Of a DNA stretch of 64,000 nucleotides, positions 28,700-38,506 are shown in pieces. Below the pieces are notes generated by a model. It was given only the letters and a program-made list of their open reading frames with translations, was not told the origin of the DNA and searched no databases. The position numbers and the translations under genes are program-made. Position 1 is the first letter of the stretch, and each line of letters starts with the position of its first letter. Source of the stretch: Dermatophilus congolensis (lineage in GTDB: Bacteria > Actinomycetota > Actinomycetes > Actinomycetales > Dermatophilaceae); NCBI GenBank assembly GCA_030538115.1, contig JAUNUP010000006.1:62001-126000 (forward strand), written 5' to 3'.

Positions 28700-28769
28700 C
28701 CTGTGGGAAAACATGTGCCGCGGCACTTGTGCAATCACGTTACCTGCGGGAAGACATGTGCCGCGGCAC
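28700..28769. repeat. Tandem 27-base repeat with a 12-base palindromic core
   Basis: Units at 28700-28726 and 28743-28769 differ at two positions and lie 43 bases apart, start to start. Each ends in the perfect palindrome GTGCCGCGGCAC and contains ACATGT. They sit between the convergent mutT1 and the small zinc-ribbon gene, so they are not at an obvious promoter. Function is unknown. Confidence 0.75.
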
Positions 28770-28789
28770 GGCAAGAGAGCCCGGGCGCG

Positions 28790-28993
28790 TTACGTCGTCT
28801 CCCCGCAGTCCTGCTCCCTGTGCTCCGCGGCATCCGTCTCTGCCGCGCTTCGGGCTCGCCTGCCCGGCCCTACCCAGTCGCAATCCGGGCACTCCCCGTG
28901 CGCGAACGAACCGTTCTCACGGACGCTCTCACGGCCGGGGTCGTCCACGTGAACCACCGTCGCGGCACTTTCACGACGCTTGAACCACCCCAT
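28790..28993 (-). CDS. Small zinc-ribbon-like protein
   Basis: The 67-residue product starts MGWFKRRESAATVVHV after GGAGGG. One CxxC pair (GECPDCDWVGPGRRARS) is followed by a histidine and a cysteine near the end (AEHREQDCG), enough for a Cys/His zinc site. Small proteins of this pattern occur in Micrococcales, but I know of no function. The upstream in-frame ATG at 29008 overlaps the ribosome-binding site and is less likely. Confidence 0.7.
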   Translation of the reverse strand: MGWFKRRESAATVVHVDDPGRESVRENGSFAHGECPDCDWVGPGRRARSAAETDAAEHREQDCGETT

Positions 28994-29064
28994 CGCGACA
29001 CCCTCCATTCATAACCGGAAGCGCCACAGTACAGCCCCAAGATGAACGACCGTCCAAACGAAGA

Positions 29065-29092
29065 AGCCCCGATTGCCGAAGCAATCGGGGCT
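29065..29092 (-). terminator. Terminator of the pst operon
   Basis: A 12-base perfect stem (29065-29076 with 29081-29092) around a tetraloop that reads TTCG on the minus strand, followed there by TTCTTCGTTT. It lies 33 bases past the pstB stop. Confidence 0.9.
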
Positions 29093-29124
29093 CTTCAGGT
29101 GCAAGCCTCTCGGCTCGGCAAGGC

Positions 29125-29904
<780 letters not shown>

Positions 29905-29939
29905 GTGAGTCAGCTTTCTTGTTTCTCTGATCGGCCGGC

Positions 29940-31013
29940 TCAGCGAGCCTTGGGGGCGAAGTAATAGGAGATCGCGCGCGCGAGCAGGTTGAGCGCCATG
30001 ACGACCATCATCAGCACCAGTGCTGCAGCCCAGGCCCGCTCGATGTACGGCTCCGGCGGGGTGCCGGGAGTGGCGTACTGGTAGTACGAGAACACCGGCA
30101 GCGTTGCCATGCGTCCGCTGAACGGGTTCAGGTTCACGCCGGTCGTGATACCGACGGTGACCAGAAGCGGGGCGGTCTCACCGATGATACGCGCGATCGC
30201 GATGGTCACACCCGTCGCGATACCGGCGATGGCGGTGCGCAGAACGACCTTGACGATCGTGAGCCACTTCGGCACACCGAGCGCGTAGGCGGCCTCACGC
30301 AGTTCGTTGGGCACGACCCGCAGCATCTCTTCGGTGTTGCGGACGACCACGGGGATCATCAGCACGGTCAGGGCCACGGCACCGATGACACCGGCGCGGG
30401 CTCCCTGGCCCATGAAGAGCACGAAGAACGCGTACGCGAACAGACCGGCGACGATCGAGGGAATACCCGTCATGACGTCGACGAAGAACGTCAGCGCCCG
30501 CGAGAGGCGGTTGCCGCGGCCGTATTCGACGAGGTAGATCGCGGCGAGGATGCCGATCGGCACCGACACCACCGTGGCGATAGCGGTGATGATGAGCGTG
30601 CCCATGAGGGCGTGGTAGATACCTCCGCCGTCACCGACGATGCCGCGCATGGAGGAGTTGAAGAACTCCATGTCCATGCGGGACCAGCCGTTCTGCACCA
30701 CCGTGATGATGAGCGACACGAGCGGCACCATTGCGAGCAGGAAGAACGTCCCTACGACTGCTGTGACGAGCCGGTCTGTCGCCTGGCGCGGGCCTTCGAC
30801 CACGCGGGAGATCGCGTAGATGGCCACGGCGTAGATGACCGCGGAGAGCGCGATGACGGCCACGACGTGGAATCGGCCGATGCCGAGGAAAACCAGCGCG
30901 ATGCCGGCGACGATCGAGGCCGCGAGAATGCCGTTACGGGCATTCGAGTTCAGGTGGCCGGCGGTCAGGCTTTCGGGCTGCCCGGCCTTCTTCTTCTCAA
31001 GTGTCGTGGTCAT
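29940..31013 (-). CDS. pstA: Phosphate ABC transporter permease PstA
   Basis: The 357-residue membrane subunit has about eight predicted helices and the cytoplasmic EAA loop ([21 protein letters not shown]) that docks on PstB. The N-terminal 100 residues add two or three extra helices compared with short PstA proteins, a common actinobacterial form. The ATG overlaps the pstC stop by one base (TGATG). Confidence 0.95.
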   Translation of the reverse strand: MTTTLEKKKAGQPESLTAGHLNSNARNGILAASIVAGIALVFLGIGRFHVVAVIALSAVIYAVAIYAISRVVEGPRQATDRLVTAVVGTFFLLAMVPLVSLIITVVQNGWSRMDMEFFNSSMRGIVGDGGGIYHALMGTLIITAIATVVSVPIGILAAIYLVEYGRGNRLSRALTFFVDVMTGIPSIVAGLFAYAFFVLFMGQGARAGVIGAVALTVLMIPVVVRNTEEMLRVVPNELREAAYALGVPKWLTIVKVVLRTAIAGIATGVTIAIARIIGETAPLLVTVGITTGVNLNPFSGRMATLPVFSYYQYATPGTPPEPYIERAWAAALVLMMVVMALNLLARAISYYFAPKAR

Positions 31014-31951
31014 CAGTTGGCTCCTGAGAACTCGGCGCGGCGCGACACGATGTAGCGGGCCAGCATGTTGACGCCCAGCGTCAGCGCGAACAGCACGAGA
31101 CCCGAGGTGACGAGCGTGTTGACGTCAAGCCCGCTGGACTCGGGGAAGTTCAGTGCGATGTCGGCGGCGATCGTGCCGGGGTTTTCGGAGGTGATGGTGC
31201 GCCACGAAATACCACCGGAGGGCGAGAGGATCATCGCGACGGCCATGGTCTCACCGAGCGCGCGCCCGAGGCCGAGCATGGCGCCGGAGACGATGCCGGA
31301 GCGACCGAAGGGCAGCACGGCCATCTTGATCATCTCCCAGCGCGTGGCGCCGAGAGCGAGCGCGGCTTCCTCGTGCAGGCGCGGGGCCTGCAGGAAGATC
31401 TCGCGGATGGTCGCGGTCATGATCGGCAGGATCATCACGGCGAGCACGATGCCGACCGTGAACATCGTGCGACCGGTGGTGCTGATCTGGCCGCCGAAGA
31501 ACGGGATCCAGCCGAACCAGTCGTTGAGGAATTCGGCGACGGGCACCGTGGCGGGGGCGAGCACGAGCATGCCCCAGAGGCCGTAGACGATGCTGGGCAC
31601 GGCAGCGAGAAGGTCGACGATGTAGCCGAGCGTCGTGGCGAGGCGCCGGGGCGCGTAGTGACTGATGAACAGCGAAATACCGATGGCCAGCGGCGTCGCG
31701 ATGATGATCGCGATGGCGGCGCTGAACACCGTGCCGAACAGCAGGGGTGCGATGTATCGGACCAGGCCGTTGCCTCCGCGCACCTGTGACGAGTCGGCGA
31801 TGAGGGCCGGCCACGCCTGGTACAGCAGGAAGATGGCCACTCCGGCGAGGATCGTCAGAATGATCCAGCCCGAGGCGGTCGAGAGGCCGGCGAACGTCTT
31901 GTCACCGGCGCGCGTGACCGCTTTGGGCGGTCCCGCTGTCTTGGTGGTCAC
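31013..31951 (-). CDS. pstC: Phosphate ABC transporter permease PstC
   Basis: PstC (312 residues) is the second membrane subunit, with six or seven helices and the EAA loop HEEAALALGATRWEMIKMAVL. The RYIAPLLFGTVFSA and AAVPSIVYGLWG segments are typical of the family. The GTG start follows AAAGAGAG. It is 123 bases after pstS, separated by a hairpin that may lower expression relative to pstS. Confidence 0.95.
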   Translation of the reverse strand: MTTKTAGPPKAVTRAGDKTFAGLSTASGWIILTILAGVAIFLLYQAWPALIADSSQVRGGNGLVRYIAPLLFGTVFSAAIAIIIATPLAIGISLFISHYAPRRLATTLGYIVDLLAAVPSIVYGLWGMLVLAPATVPVAEFLNDWFGWIPFFGGQISTTGRTMFTVGIVLAVMILPIMTATIREIFLQAPRLHEEAALALGATRWEMIKMAVLPFGRSGIVSGAMLGLGRALGETMAVAMILSPSGGISWRTITSENPGTIAADIALNFPESSGLDVNTLVTSGLVLFALTLGVNMLARYIVSRRAEFSGAN

Positions 31952-32007
31952 GGTGCTCTCTTTCGTGGTGAGGGGCGGTGGTCGGGCGGGGGCCGATCTC
32001 GCACCAC

Positions 32008-32047
32008 GGGGGTGATCCCTCCGTTGTTCGCGGAGAGGATCACCCCC
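32008..32047 (-). terminator. Intercistronic hairpin between pstS and pstC
   Basis: GGGGGTGATCC at 32008-32018 pairs with 32037-32047, extended by CTCCG/CGGAG inside a one-base bulge. There is no T-rich tail on the minus strand, so it probably attenuates or stabilises the pstS message, giving more binding protein than permease, rather than ending transcription fully. Confidence 0.75.
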
Positions 32048-32074
32048 ATTGGTGTCAGATCAGTGACGGGCGAC

Positions 32075-33196
32075 TCAGCCGGCGGCCGAGATCGTGTTGA
32101 TCCCCTTCATCGCGGCCTCGCGGGTCTTCTCCGAGATCGGAGCGGATCCGGCGGCCTGCTGCGAGACCTTCTGGCCCTCTTCGCTGAAGATGTAGGTCAT
32201 CCAGCTCTTGACGAGGTCGGCCTGAGCCTGGTTCTCGTACTTGGTGCAGGCCAGCGAGTAGGCGGCGAGCACGATCGGGTAGGTACCCCCGGCCGTGGTG
32301 TCGCGCTTGAGGTCGAGCGCGTAGGAGAACTCCGGACGGTCGGCCACGGGGGTCGACTCGTCGATGATCTTGGCGGCAGCTTCGGGGCTGATCTCGACGT
32401 ACTCCTCGCCGACCTTGACCTTGGCCTTGCCCAGGTCGCCGACCTGCGACTCGTCGGCGTAGCCGATCGTGCCGTTACCGGCGCGGATGGCCTGCACGAC
32501 ACCCGAGGTGCCCTTGGCGGCCTCGCCACCGGAGATCGGCCAGGCACCGTCGGCCTCGTGGGTCCAGTCCGCGGGGGCGGCCTTGGCGAGGTAGTCGGTG
32601 AAGTTCTCGGTGGTGCCCGACTCGTCGGAGCGGTGCACGGGCGTGATCGCCGTGGACGGGAGCGTGGCGTTCGGGTTGTCGGCCTTGATCGCGGCGTCGT
32701 CCCACTTGGTGATCTTGCCTGCGAAGATCTTCGCGATCGTGGGGGCCGACAGCTGCAGGTCGGTCACACCGTCGACCTTGTAGGCGATGGCGATCGGGGA
32801 GACGTAGACGGGAGCCTCGATGACGTCGCCGCCCTTGCACGCGCCGGAGACCTTGTCGAGCTCCTCCTTCTTCAGGTACGCGTCGGAGCCGGCGAACTGC
32901 ACGCCGCCCGCGAGGAACTGGGTGCGACCGCCACCGGAGCCGACCGGGTCGTAGTTGACCGTGGCGCCGGGGTTGGCACCCTCGAAGCCGGCCTTCCACG
33001 CCTCGACGGCGGCGGCCTGCGAGCTGGCGCCCGCGCCCGAGATGGTGCCGGAGACAGCAGCGCCACCGTTACCGGCGCCCGTCGAGTCACTGCCGCTGCC
33101 CGACTCGTTGGCAGCACCACCGCAGGCGGCGAGGGTGGCGGCAAGCGCCAACGCGGAAGCGGTGGCGATGGAGCGGCGAACGTAAGTACGGTTCAC
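32075..33196 (-). CDS. pstS: Phosphate-binding lipoprotein PstS
   Basis: The 373-residue substrate-binding protein has a signal peptide with lipobox LAACG, a Ser/Gly-rich spacer, and the PstS fold. Phosphate-contacting segments are GAGASSQ, DPVGSGGGRTQF, FAGSD and HRSDESGTTENF. It delivers phosphate to PstCA at the outer membrane face. The start is a GTG after AGAGAGG. PHO-box repeats lie about 140 bases upstream, so phosphate starvation control by RegX3 is expected. Confidence 0.96.
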   Translation of the reverse strand: MNRTYVRRSIATASALALAATLAACGGAANESGSGSDSTGAGNGGAAVSGTISGAGASSQAAAVEAWKAGFEGANPGATVNYDPVGSGGGRTQFLAGGVQFAGSDAYLKKEELDKVSGACKGGDVIEAPVYVSPIAIAYKVDGVTDLQLSAPTIAKIFAGKITKWDDAAIKADNPNATLPSTAITPVHRSDESGTTENFTDYLAKAAPADWTHEADGAWPISGGEAAKGTSGVVQAIRAGNGTIGYADESQVGDLGKAKVKVGEEYVEISPEAAAKIIDESTPVADRPEFSYALDLKRDTTAGGTYPIVLAAYSLACTKYENQAQADLVKSWMTYIFSEEGQKVSQQAAGSAPISEKTREAAMKGINTISAAG

Positions 33197-33333
33197 GAAA
33201 AAGTGCCTCTCTTGTGGCGACTGGAGTCGTCGGCGTCAAGAGGGCTGTTCGTCATCGAAGCGACCGGAGCCCCCACAGCCGATTCACTACGAACTGAAGG
33301 TACGTATGTGACGGTGTCCGAATCGGGGTCGAT

Positions 33334-33352
33334 GGGTGAACAAAGGGTGAAC
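33334..33352 (-). promoter_or_regulatory. PHO box upstream of pstS
   Basis: On the minus strand GTTCACCC occurs twice exactly 11 bases apart (33345-33352 and 33334-33341). This matches the spacing and sequence of the box between senX3 and phoU, but here both units are perfect. It lies about 140 bases before the pstS start and is probably the RegX3 site for the pst operon. Confidence 0.75.
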
Positions 33353-33446
33353 GCAGGGCGTCTGTTCAGTTTTCCTTGCGCACAGAGAGTTAACGAAGCT
33401 TGCGCGAAGCAGCGGGCTGGATGTTAGACGCGGCCCATGTCAGGGG

Positions 33447-34079
33447 TCAGTCGAGCTCGTTGCGCGCCCACAGTCGGGCACACGCGTCGAGGTCTTCACC
33501 CGTTGTCAGCATCGACGCGGCCCGCTTGGCATGTCGCGCACTCTCGGCGCTGCCTGCGGCCGGATTGTCGGCGGCCCGCCCCGCAGCCACGACCCGGCAG
33601 AACGCCCCCGCGCGATGCAGGGCGACGCTCACGTCGCCGTCAAAGACTCCGCGCAGGATGGCGTCGGCGAGACGCCTGAGTTCTTCGGGACCGGGCGGTG
33701 ATCCGACACCGGCGACGACGCCCGCGACATCCGCGAATGCCAGGCCCGCTCGGTAATCCGCCGAGGCTGAGGCGGGATCCCGCCGTATCCACTCACGCAA
33801 GGCGTAAAGGCGCCACAGACAACCGGGCAGACTCCGCGCCGGCTGCTTCGACCACAGCTCCGCGATCGTGTCGAGGCCGAGTTCGTCGACGAGCCGCACA
33901 AGTCGCTCGGTCAGTTCGGAGTCGTGCCCCGCCCGCCCCGCGCGCAGGAGGGCGGCCGCGCTCTCGTGCGCGATCTGTGAGACGACGGCGGGGTCGAGTT
34001 CGGCCCTGGCGAACGAATCCATCGACGGCAGCGGGGCCGGCCGATGGAACCGCCGGGGCTCGTGCTCGCCGCTGCTCAC
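33447..34079 (-). CDS. Conserved helical protein downstream of treZ
   Basis: This 210-residue, mostly alpha-helical protein has no signal peptide or membrane segment. Recognisable stretches are LPGCLWRLYALREWIRRDP and GPEELRRLADAILRGVFDGD; similar proteins are found beside treZ in other actinobacteria, but I know of no function. The GTG overlaps the treZ stop (GTGA), which fixes the start; a longer reading of the same frame runs antisense to the treZ reading frame in an Arg/Pro-rich translation that is not credible. Confidence 0.7.
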   Translation of the reverse strand: MSSGEHEPRRFHRPAPLPSMDSFARAELDPAVVSQIAHESAAALLRAGRAGHDSELTERLVRLVDELGLDTIAELWSKQPARSLPGCLWRLYALREWIRRDPASASADYRAGLAFADVAGVVAGVGSPPGPEELRRLADAILRGVFDGDVSVALHRAGAFCRVVAAGRAADNPAAGSAESARHAKRAASMLTTGEDLDACARLWARNELD

Positions 34080-35887
34080 ACGGCCGGCCCGACGACGACG
34101 ACCCCGTCTGCAGCCACCGTCACCGAGCCCTCGCGCACCGAGACCGTCGGGTCGAGCGAGAGCAGCACCGTGGCGGAGTTGCCGTGCGGATGAGCGCCGA
34201 GCTGCAGGTCGAGGGTCACCGGCTTCGGACCGAGGTTCACGGCGACGCGGTGTCGCCCGCGGTGCACGACGAAGGCTCCCGGATGGTCGGGGCTCGTGCC
34301 GGTCACCCGTACCGCCGCCAGGTCGCCGTCGCTCAGCTCGGCGCGGTTGCTGCGCAGCGCGAGCAGCGCCTTGTACCAACTGAGGATCCGCTCGTGCTTC
34401 CCCTTGGCCCGCTCGCTCCAGTCGAGGGTCGAGGCCTCGACGGTGCTGCGGGCCTGCGGGTCGGGCACCTCGCCCTCGCCCCAGCCGTGGGTCGCGAACT
34501 CCGCGAACCGGCCTTGGCGCACCGCCTCGGCGAGGTCGGGGTCGGTGTGATCGGTGAAGTACTGCCACGGGGTGCTCGCGCCCCATTCCTCGCCCATGAA
34601 CAGCATGGGCGTGTACGGGCTCGTGAGCATGAGCGCGGCACCGACGCAGAGGCGGCGCCGGTCGATGCCGGCGCTGAGCCGGTCTCCGGAGCCTCGGTTG
34701 CCGACCTGGTCGTGGGTCTGCAGCGACACGACGAAGGCCTCACCGCGCACGAGCGCCGGGTCGACGCGGCGACCGTGGGTGCGGGCTCGGAAGGTCGACC
34801 ACGAGCCGTCGTGCCTGAACGGCCGGGTCAGCGCGCGGGGCAACACCTCGGGGGCGGCGAAGTCGCCGTAGTACCCGTGTGTCTCGCCGGTGAGCGCGAC
34901 GTGGAGGGCGTGGTGCACGTCGTCGGCCCACTGTCCGTCGAGGCCGAGCCCGCCCTTGTCGCGCGGCGTGACGGTGCGGGGGTCATTGCGGTCGCTCTCC
35001 GCGACGACGAGCAGCGACCTGTCGAGCTCTTCGGAGAGGTTCTCGACGTTGATCATCAGCTCTTCGAGAATCGTCAGCGCCCGCTCGTCGTGCAGTTCGT
35101 GCACCGCGTCGAGGCGCAAGGCGTCGACGTGGAAGTCGCGGAACCACATGAGGGCGTTGTCGATGACGTAGCGGCGCACCGCGTCGCTCTCGGGGCCGTC
35201 GAGGTTGAGCGCCCAGCCCCAGGGCGTGTGGTGCCGGTCGGAGAAGTACGGCCCGTACAGGTTGAGGTAGTTGCCGTCGGGCCCGAGGTGGTTGTAGACG
35301 ACGTCCAGACAAACGCCCAGACCGCGGGCGTGGCAGGCGTCGACGAAACGCTTGAACGCGTCGGGCCCACCGTACGGCTCGTGCGTGGCGTACGGCGCCA
35401 CCCCGTCGTAGCCCCAGCCGTGGGTGCCTGGGAACGACGCGACCGGCATGACCTCGACGATGTCGACACCGAGGTCGACGATGTGGTCGAGCCGCTCGAT
35501 CGCGGAGTCGAAGGTGCGACCGGCCGTGAAGGTGCCGACGTGCATCTCGTAGAACACGGCTCCGGCCATCGGTACGCCGGTCCATTCCGTGTCGTGCCAC
35601 GCGAATTCGCTGTGGTCGTAGACCGCCGAGAGAGCGTGCGGACCGTCGGGCAGGCGCAGGCCCCGCGGGTCGGGGCGCGGCTCGCCTCCGTCGATCGAGA
35701 AGCCGTACCGCGCGCCGGGCGCGGCCTGTGCGGCCGGCACCTTCACCTTCCAGGTGCCCGCCAGCGGCCCGGTCGCCGGGTCTGCGTCGGCGGCCCGCGT
35801 CATCGCGATGCGCTGCCCGTCGAGCACGAGGTCGACGCCCTGCTGCGCGTTCGGGGCCCAGACGTCGAAGGTGCGGTTGCTGGTCAT
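34076..35887 (-). CDS. treZ: Malto-oligosyltrehalose trehalohydrolase
   Basis: TreZ (603 residues) releases trehalose from the maltooligosyl-trehalose made by TreY. It has an N-terminal beta-sandwich (FDVWAPNAQQGVDL), then a family 13 alpha-amylase barrel with LDVVYNHLGPDGNY, the nucleophile region DALRLDAVHEL, acid/base region VVAESDRND and QTHDQVGNRGSGDR. The length is normal. It follows treY by 48 bases. No treX (glycogen debranching) gene is in the window. Confidence 0.95.
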   Translation of the reverse strand: MTSNRTFDVWAPNAQQGVDLVLDGQRIAMTRAADADPATGPLAGTWKVKVPAAQAAPGARYGFSIDGGEPRPDPRGLRLPDGPHALSAVYDHSEFAWHDTEWTGVPMAGAVFYEMHVGTFTAGRTFDSAIERLDHIVDLGVDIVEVMPVASFPGTHGWGYDGVAPYATHEPYGGPDAFKRFVDACHARGLGVCLDVVYNHLGPDGNYLNLYGPYFSDRHHTPWGWALNLDGPESDAVRRYVIDNALMWFRDFHVDALRLDAVHELHDERALTILEELMINVENLSEELDRSLLVVAESDRNDPRTVTPRDKGGLGLDGQWADDVHHALHVALTGETHGYYGDFAAPEVLPRALTRPFRHDGSWSTFRARTHGRRVDPALVRGEAFVVSLQTHDQVGNRGSGDRLSAGIDRRRLCVGAALMLTSPYTPMLFMGEEWGASTPWQYFTDHTDPDLAEAVRQGRFAEFATHGWGEGEVPDPQARSTVEASTLDWSERAKGKHERILSWYKALLALRSNRAELSDGDLAAVRVTGTSPDHPGAFVVHRGRHRVAVNLGPKPVTLDLQLGAHPHGNSATVLLSLDPTVSVREGSVTVAADGVVVVGPAV

Positions 35888-35935
35888 CCTGTCGTGTCCT
35901 CGCGGTTCTCGGGGGTTCTGGAGGTTTTCAGGGCG

Positions 35936-38395
35936 TCACTGCACGAGCACGGCGACCGGCAGCCGGTCGAAGAGCTCGGCGAGGCGCACATCGCCGCCCG
36001 CGACGGTGGTGTCGGTGAGCACGTCGGTCCACTCGCCTTCGGGCAGCGTGATCACCGATTCGCCGTGCCCCCCGGCCAGTTCGAGCCTGCGCGGCGCCCG
36101 CGTGACCGCCGTGACCAGGCTACGTGCCTTGGCCAAGCCGAGCCTCTCGGCGAGCTTCGGCACGGAGGTCGAGCGCTCGAACCCGATGACGTGGTCGTTG
36201 TCGGTGGCGAGCGGAGCGTATGAGGCGGCACCACCGAACAGGTCGAGAGCCTCGCGGCGCAGCCGCAGCAGCGCGGCGGTGACGTGCAGCTTCTCCTCGT
36301 CGAGCGACGCGCTCGAGGGCAGGCCCAGGCGCGCGGTCGCGTCGAGCAGCGCCACGCGCCTGGCGTAGTCGACCTCGCGACGGTTGTCGGGGTCGACGAG
36401 CGAGAGGTTGACGATCTCGCAGCCCTGGTAGACGTCGGGCACGCCGGGCATCGTGAGCTGCAACGTCTTCTGCGCGAGCACGGTGGCCCGGATCGAGTTC
36501 TTGTTCGCCTCGACGGCCGCGTCGATGGCTTCGCGCAGCGGACCGCCCTCGCGCTGGGCATCGGCGAACGCGATCACGCGGTCTTCGTATTCGGTGTCGC
36601 CGTCGACCCAGCTCGTGTGCACCTTGGCCTCGCGCAGGGCCTTGCGCAGGTAGCCCTCGATGCGGTCGTGGCTGATCACCCCGACTCCGACGAGCGTCTG
36701 CCACACGAAATGTGCTGTCGGAGCGTCGATACCGTACTCGGCGGCGGCTTCGCGCGAGGCCTGCGAGCACGCGCTCCACGCCTGCGTGTCACCGGCGACG
36801 GCCAGAAGGCGGGCGCGCACGTCTTCGCTGCGCTTGTGGTCGTGCGTCGACTGGGCCGTCATGCCGCCGGGCCAGTGCTCGGCCTGGCGCTTCGCCCAGG
36901 CGTGCAGCTTGCCGGGGCCACCGTGATCGAGGTCTTCGGGGTCGCCTCCGACCTCGTTGAGCGCGATGAGGCGGTGCCAACGGTAGAAGACAGTGTCTTC
37001 GATGCCCTTGGCCATCACCGGCCCCCAGGTCTGCTGCAGACGCACGCTGAAATCGATCGCGGGAGCAGCGGACTCGTCGTCTGGCACCGCGAGCGGCACG
37101 AGCGCGAGCAGTTCGTCATCGAGGTCGGGCCGGTTGGCGCGGGCCTTGCCGAACGCGTCGGTGAGGCGGCGGCGTGCATCGGGCGAGAGCTTCTCGCTCG
37201 GCCGCAGGTAGGCGCGGTAGACCTCGCCGCTGACGAGCAGTTCGACGATCGCGGAGCGGAGCCGCTCGACCTCCAGGGTCGGCAGCACCTCGCGGGCGCG
37301 GCGGGTGAGACGCTCGACCTCCGGACCGAGGGAGTTGGCCACGACCTGGCGCTTGGCCGCCTCCGAGGCCTCGGCGACGGTGTGTTCGCCTCCGCTGGCA
37401 TCCCATTCGGCGGTGAGCACCGGTTCGGCCGCCGTGTCGACGAGCGCAGCCGAGATCGCACGCAGACCGTCGTAGCCGGTCGTTCCCGCGCACTTCCAGT
37501 CGGTCGGCAGGTTCTCTGCGCCTTCGAGAATCTTCTCGACGTACACCGGGGTGCCGCGCTTGGTGGCCGCGGCGAGGTGGTCGAGGTACGCGCCCGGGTC
37601 GGCGAGGCCGTCGGGGTGGTCGATGCGGAACCCGTCGATGAGCCCGGCGTGATGCAGTTCGAGCAGCAGCGCATGGGTGGCCTCGAAGACCTCCTTGAGC
37701 TCGACCCGCACGGCGATCAGCCCGTCGACCTCGAAGAACCGGCGGTAGTTGAGCACATCGTCTTTGTCGCGCCAGCTCGCCAGGCGGTAGTGCTGCCGGT
37801 CGAGAACCGTGCGGATCGTGCTCGCGTCGTTGTCACCCACCTGGGCGTCGCCCTCCGTGCCGATGGCGACGGGAAAGACGTGGTCGTGGTACCTGATCAC
37901 GAGCTCGGTGAGCCCGTCGGAGAACGGCACGTCGATGCGGTCGAGGCTCAGCTCGCCCGCCTCGAGGATCGATTCGAGGTCGCCCCCCAGCAGCGGCAGC
38001 CCGAGCCGCCCGCCACCCGCGCGCCAGTCGATGTCGAACCAGTCGGAGGTCGGGGCGTCACGCCCGTCGCGCAGCACCTCCCAGAGCGGCCGGTTGTCGC
38101 TCTCAGGCGCCACGAACGCCATGTGGTTCGGCACGACGTCGACGATGATGCCGAGCCCGTGCTCCTTCGCCGTCGCCGCGAGTGCCTCGAATCCCTCGCG
38201 CCCGCCCAGCTCGGCCGAGATGTGCGTGTGGTCGACCACGTCGTAGCCGTGCATCGACCCGCGGACCGCCTGCAGGATCGGCGAGAGGTACAGGTGAGAG
38301 GCCCCCAGCAGGGCGATGTACGGGACCACGGCCGCCGCTTGCGCGAATCCGAAATCGGAATGCAACTGAAGCCGGTACGTACCGGTGACCTTCAT
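35936..38395 (-). CDS. treY: Malto-oligosyltrehalose synthase
   Basis: TreY (819 residues) converts the reducing end of maltodextrins or glycogen chains to a trehalose unit by internal transglycosylation. Family 13 motifs are visible: LHSDFGFAQAAAVVPYIALLG at the start region, DVVPNHMAF, DGFRIDHPDGLADP with the nucleophile, and TAQSTHDHKRSEDVRAR near the end. The ATG follows AGGAGG. With TreZ it forms a second, glycogen-linked trehalose route beside OtsAB. Confidence 0.95.
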   Translation of the reverse strand: MKVTGTYRLQLHSDFGFAQAAAVVPYIALLGASHLYLSPILQAVRGSMHGYDVVDHTHISAELGGREGFEALAATAKEHGLGIIVDVVPNHMAFVAPESDNRPLWEVLRDGRDAPTSDWFDIDWRAGGGRLGLPLLGGDLESILEAGELSLDRIDVPFSDGLTELVIRYHDHVFPVAIGTEGDAQVGDNDASTIRTVLDRQHYRLASWRDKDDVLNYRRFFEVDGLIAVRVELKEVFEATHALLLELHHAGLIDGFRIDHPDGLADPGAYLDHLAAATKRGTPVYVEKILEGAENLPTDWKCAGTTGYDGLRAISAALVDTAAEPVLTAEWDASGGEHTVAEASEAAKRQVVANSLGPEVERLTRRAREVLPTLEVERLRSAIVELLVSGEVYRAYLRPSEKLSPDARRRLTDAFGKARANRPDLDDELLALVPLAVPDDESAAPAIDFSVRLQQTWGPVMAKGIEDTVFYRWHRLIALNEVGGDPEDLDHGGPGKLHAWAKRQAEHWPGGMTAQSTHDHKRSEDVRARLLAVAGDTQAWSACSQASREAAAEYGIDAPTAHFVWQTLVGVGVISHDRIEGYLRKALREAKVHTSWVDGDTEYEDRVIAFADAQREGGPLREAIDAAVEANKNSIRATVLAQKTLQLTMPGVPDVYQGCEIVNLSLVDPDNRREVDYARRVALLDATARLGLPSSASLDEEKLHVTAALLRLRREALDLFGGAASYAPLATDNDHVIGFERSTSVPKLAERLGLAKARSLVTAVTRAPRRLELAGGHGESVITLPEGEWTDVLTDTTVAGGDVRLAELFDRLPVAVLVQ

Positions 38396-38506
38396 GTGGG
38401 GTGTCCTCCTGCGCGCGGATACGACGCCGGGTCACGAGAACCGGCATGACCACGTTACCGACTCGGTACGACAGGAGGTACTGCGCCGCCCGGACGACCC
38501 GCCGGG

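Noticed and set aside
36284-38449. A 721-codon open frame antisense to treY
   Set aside because: Same reason; treY has full catalytic motifs on the opposite strand and the antisense product resembles no family.
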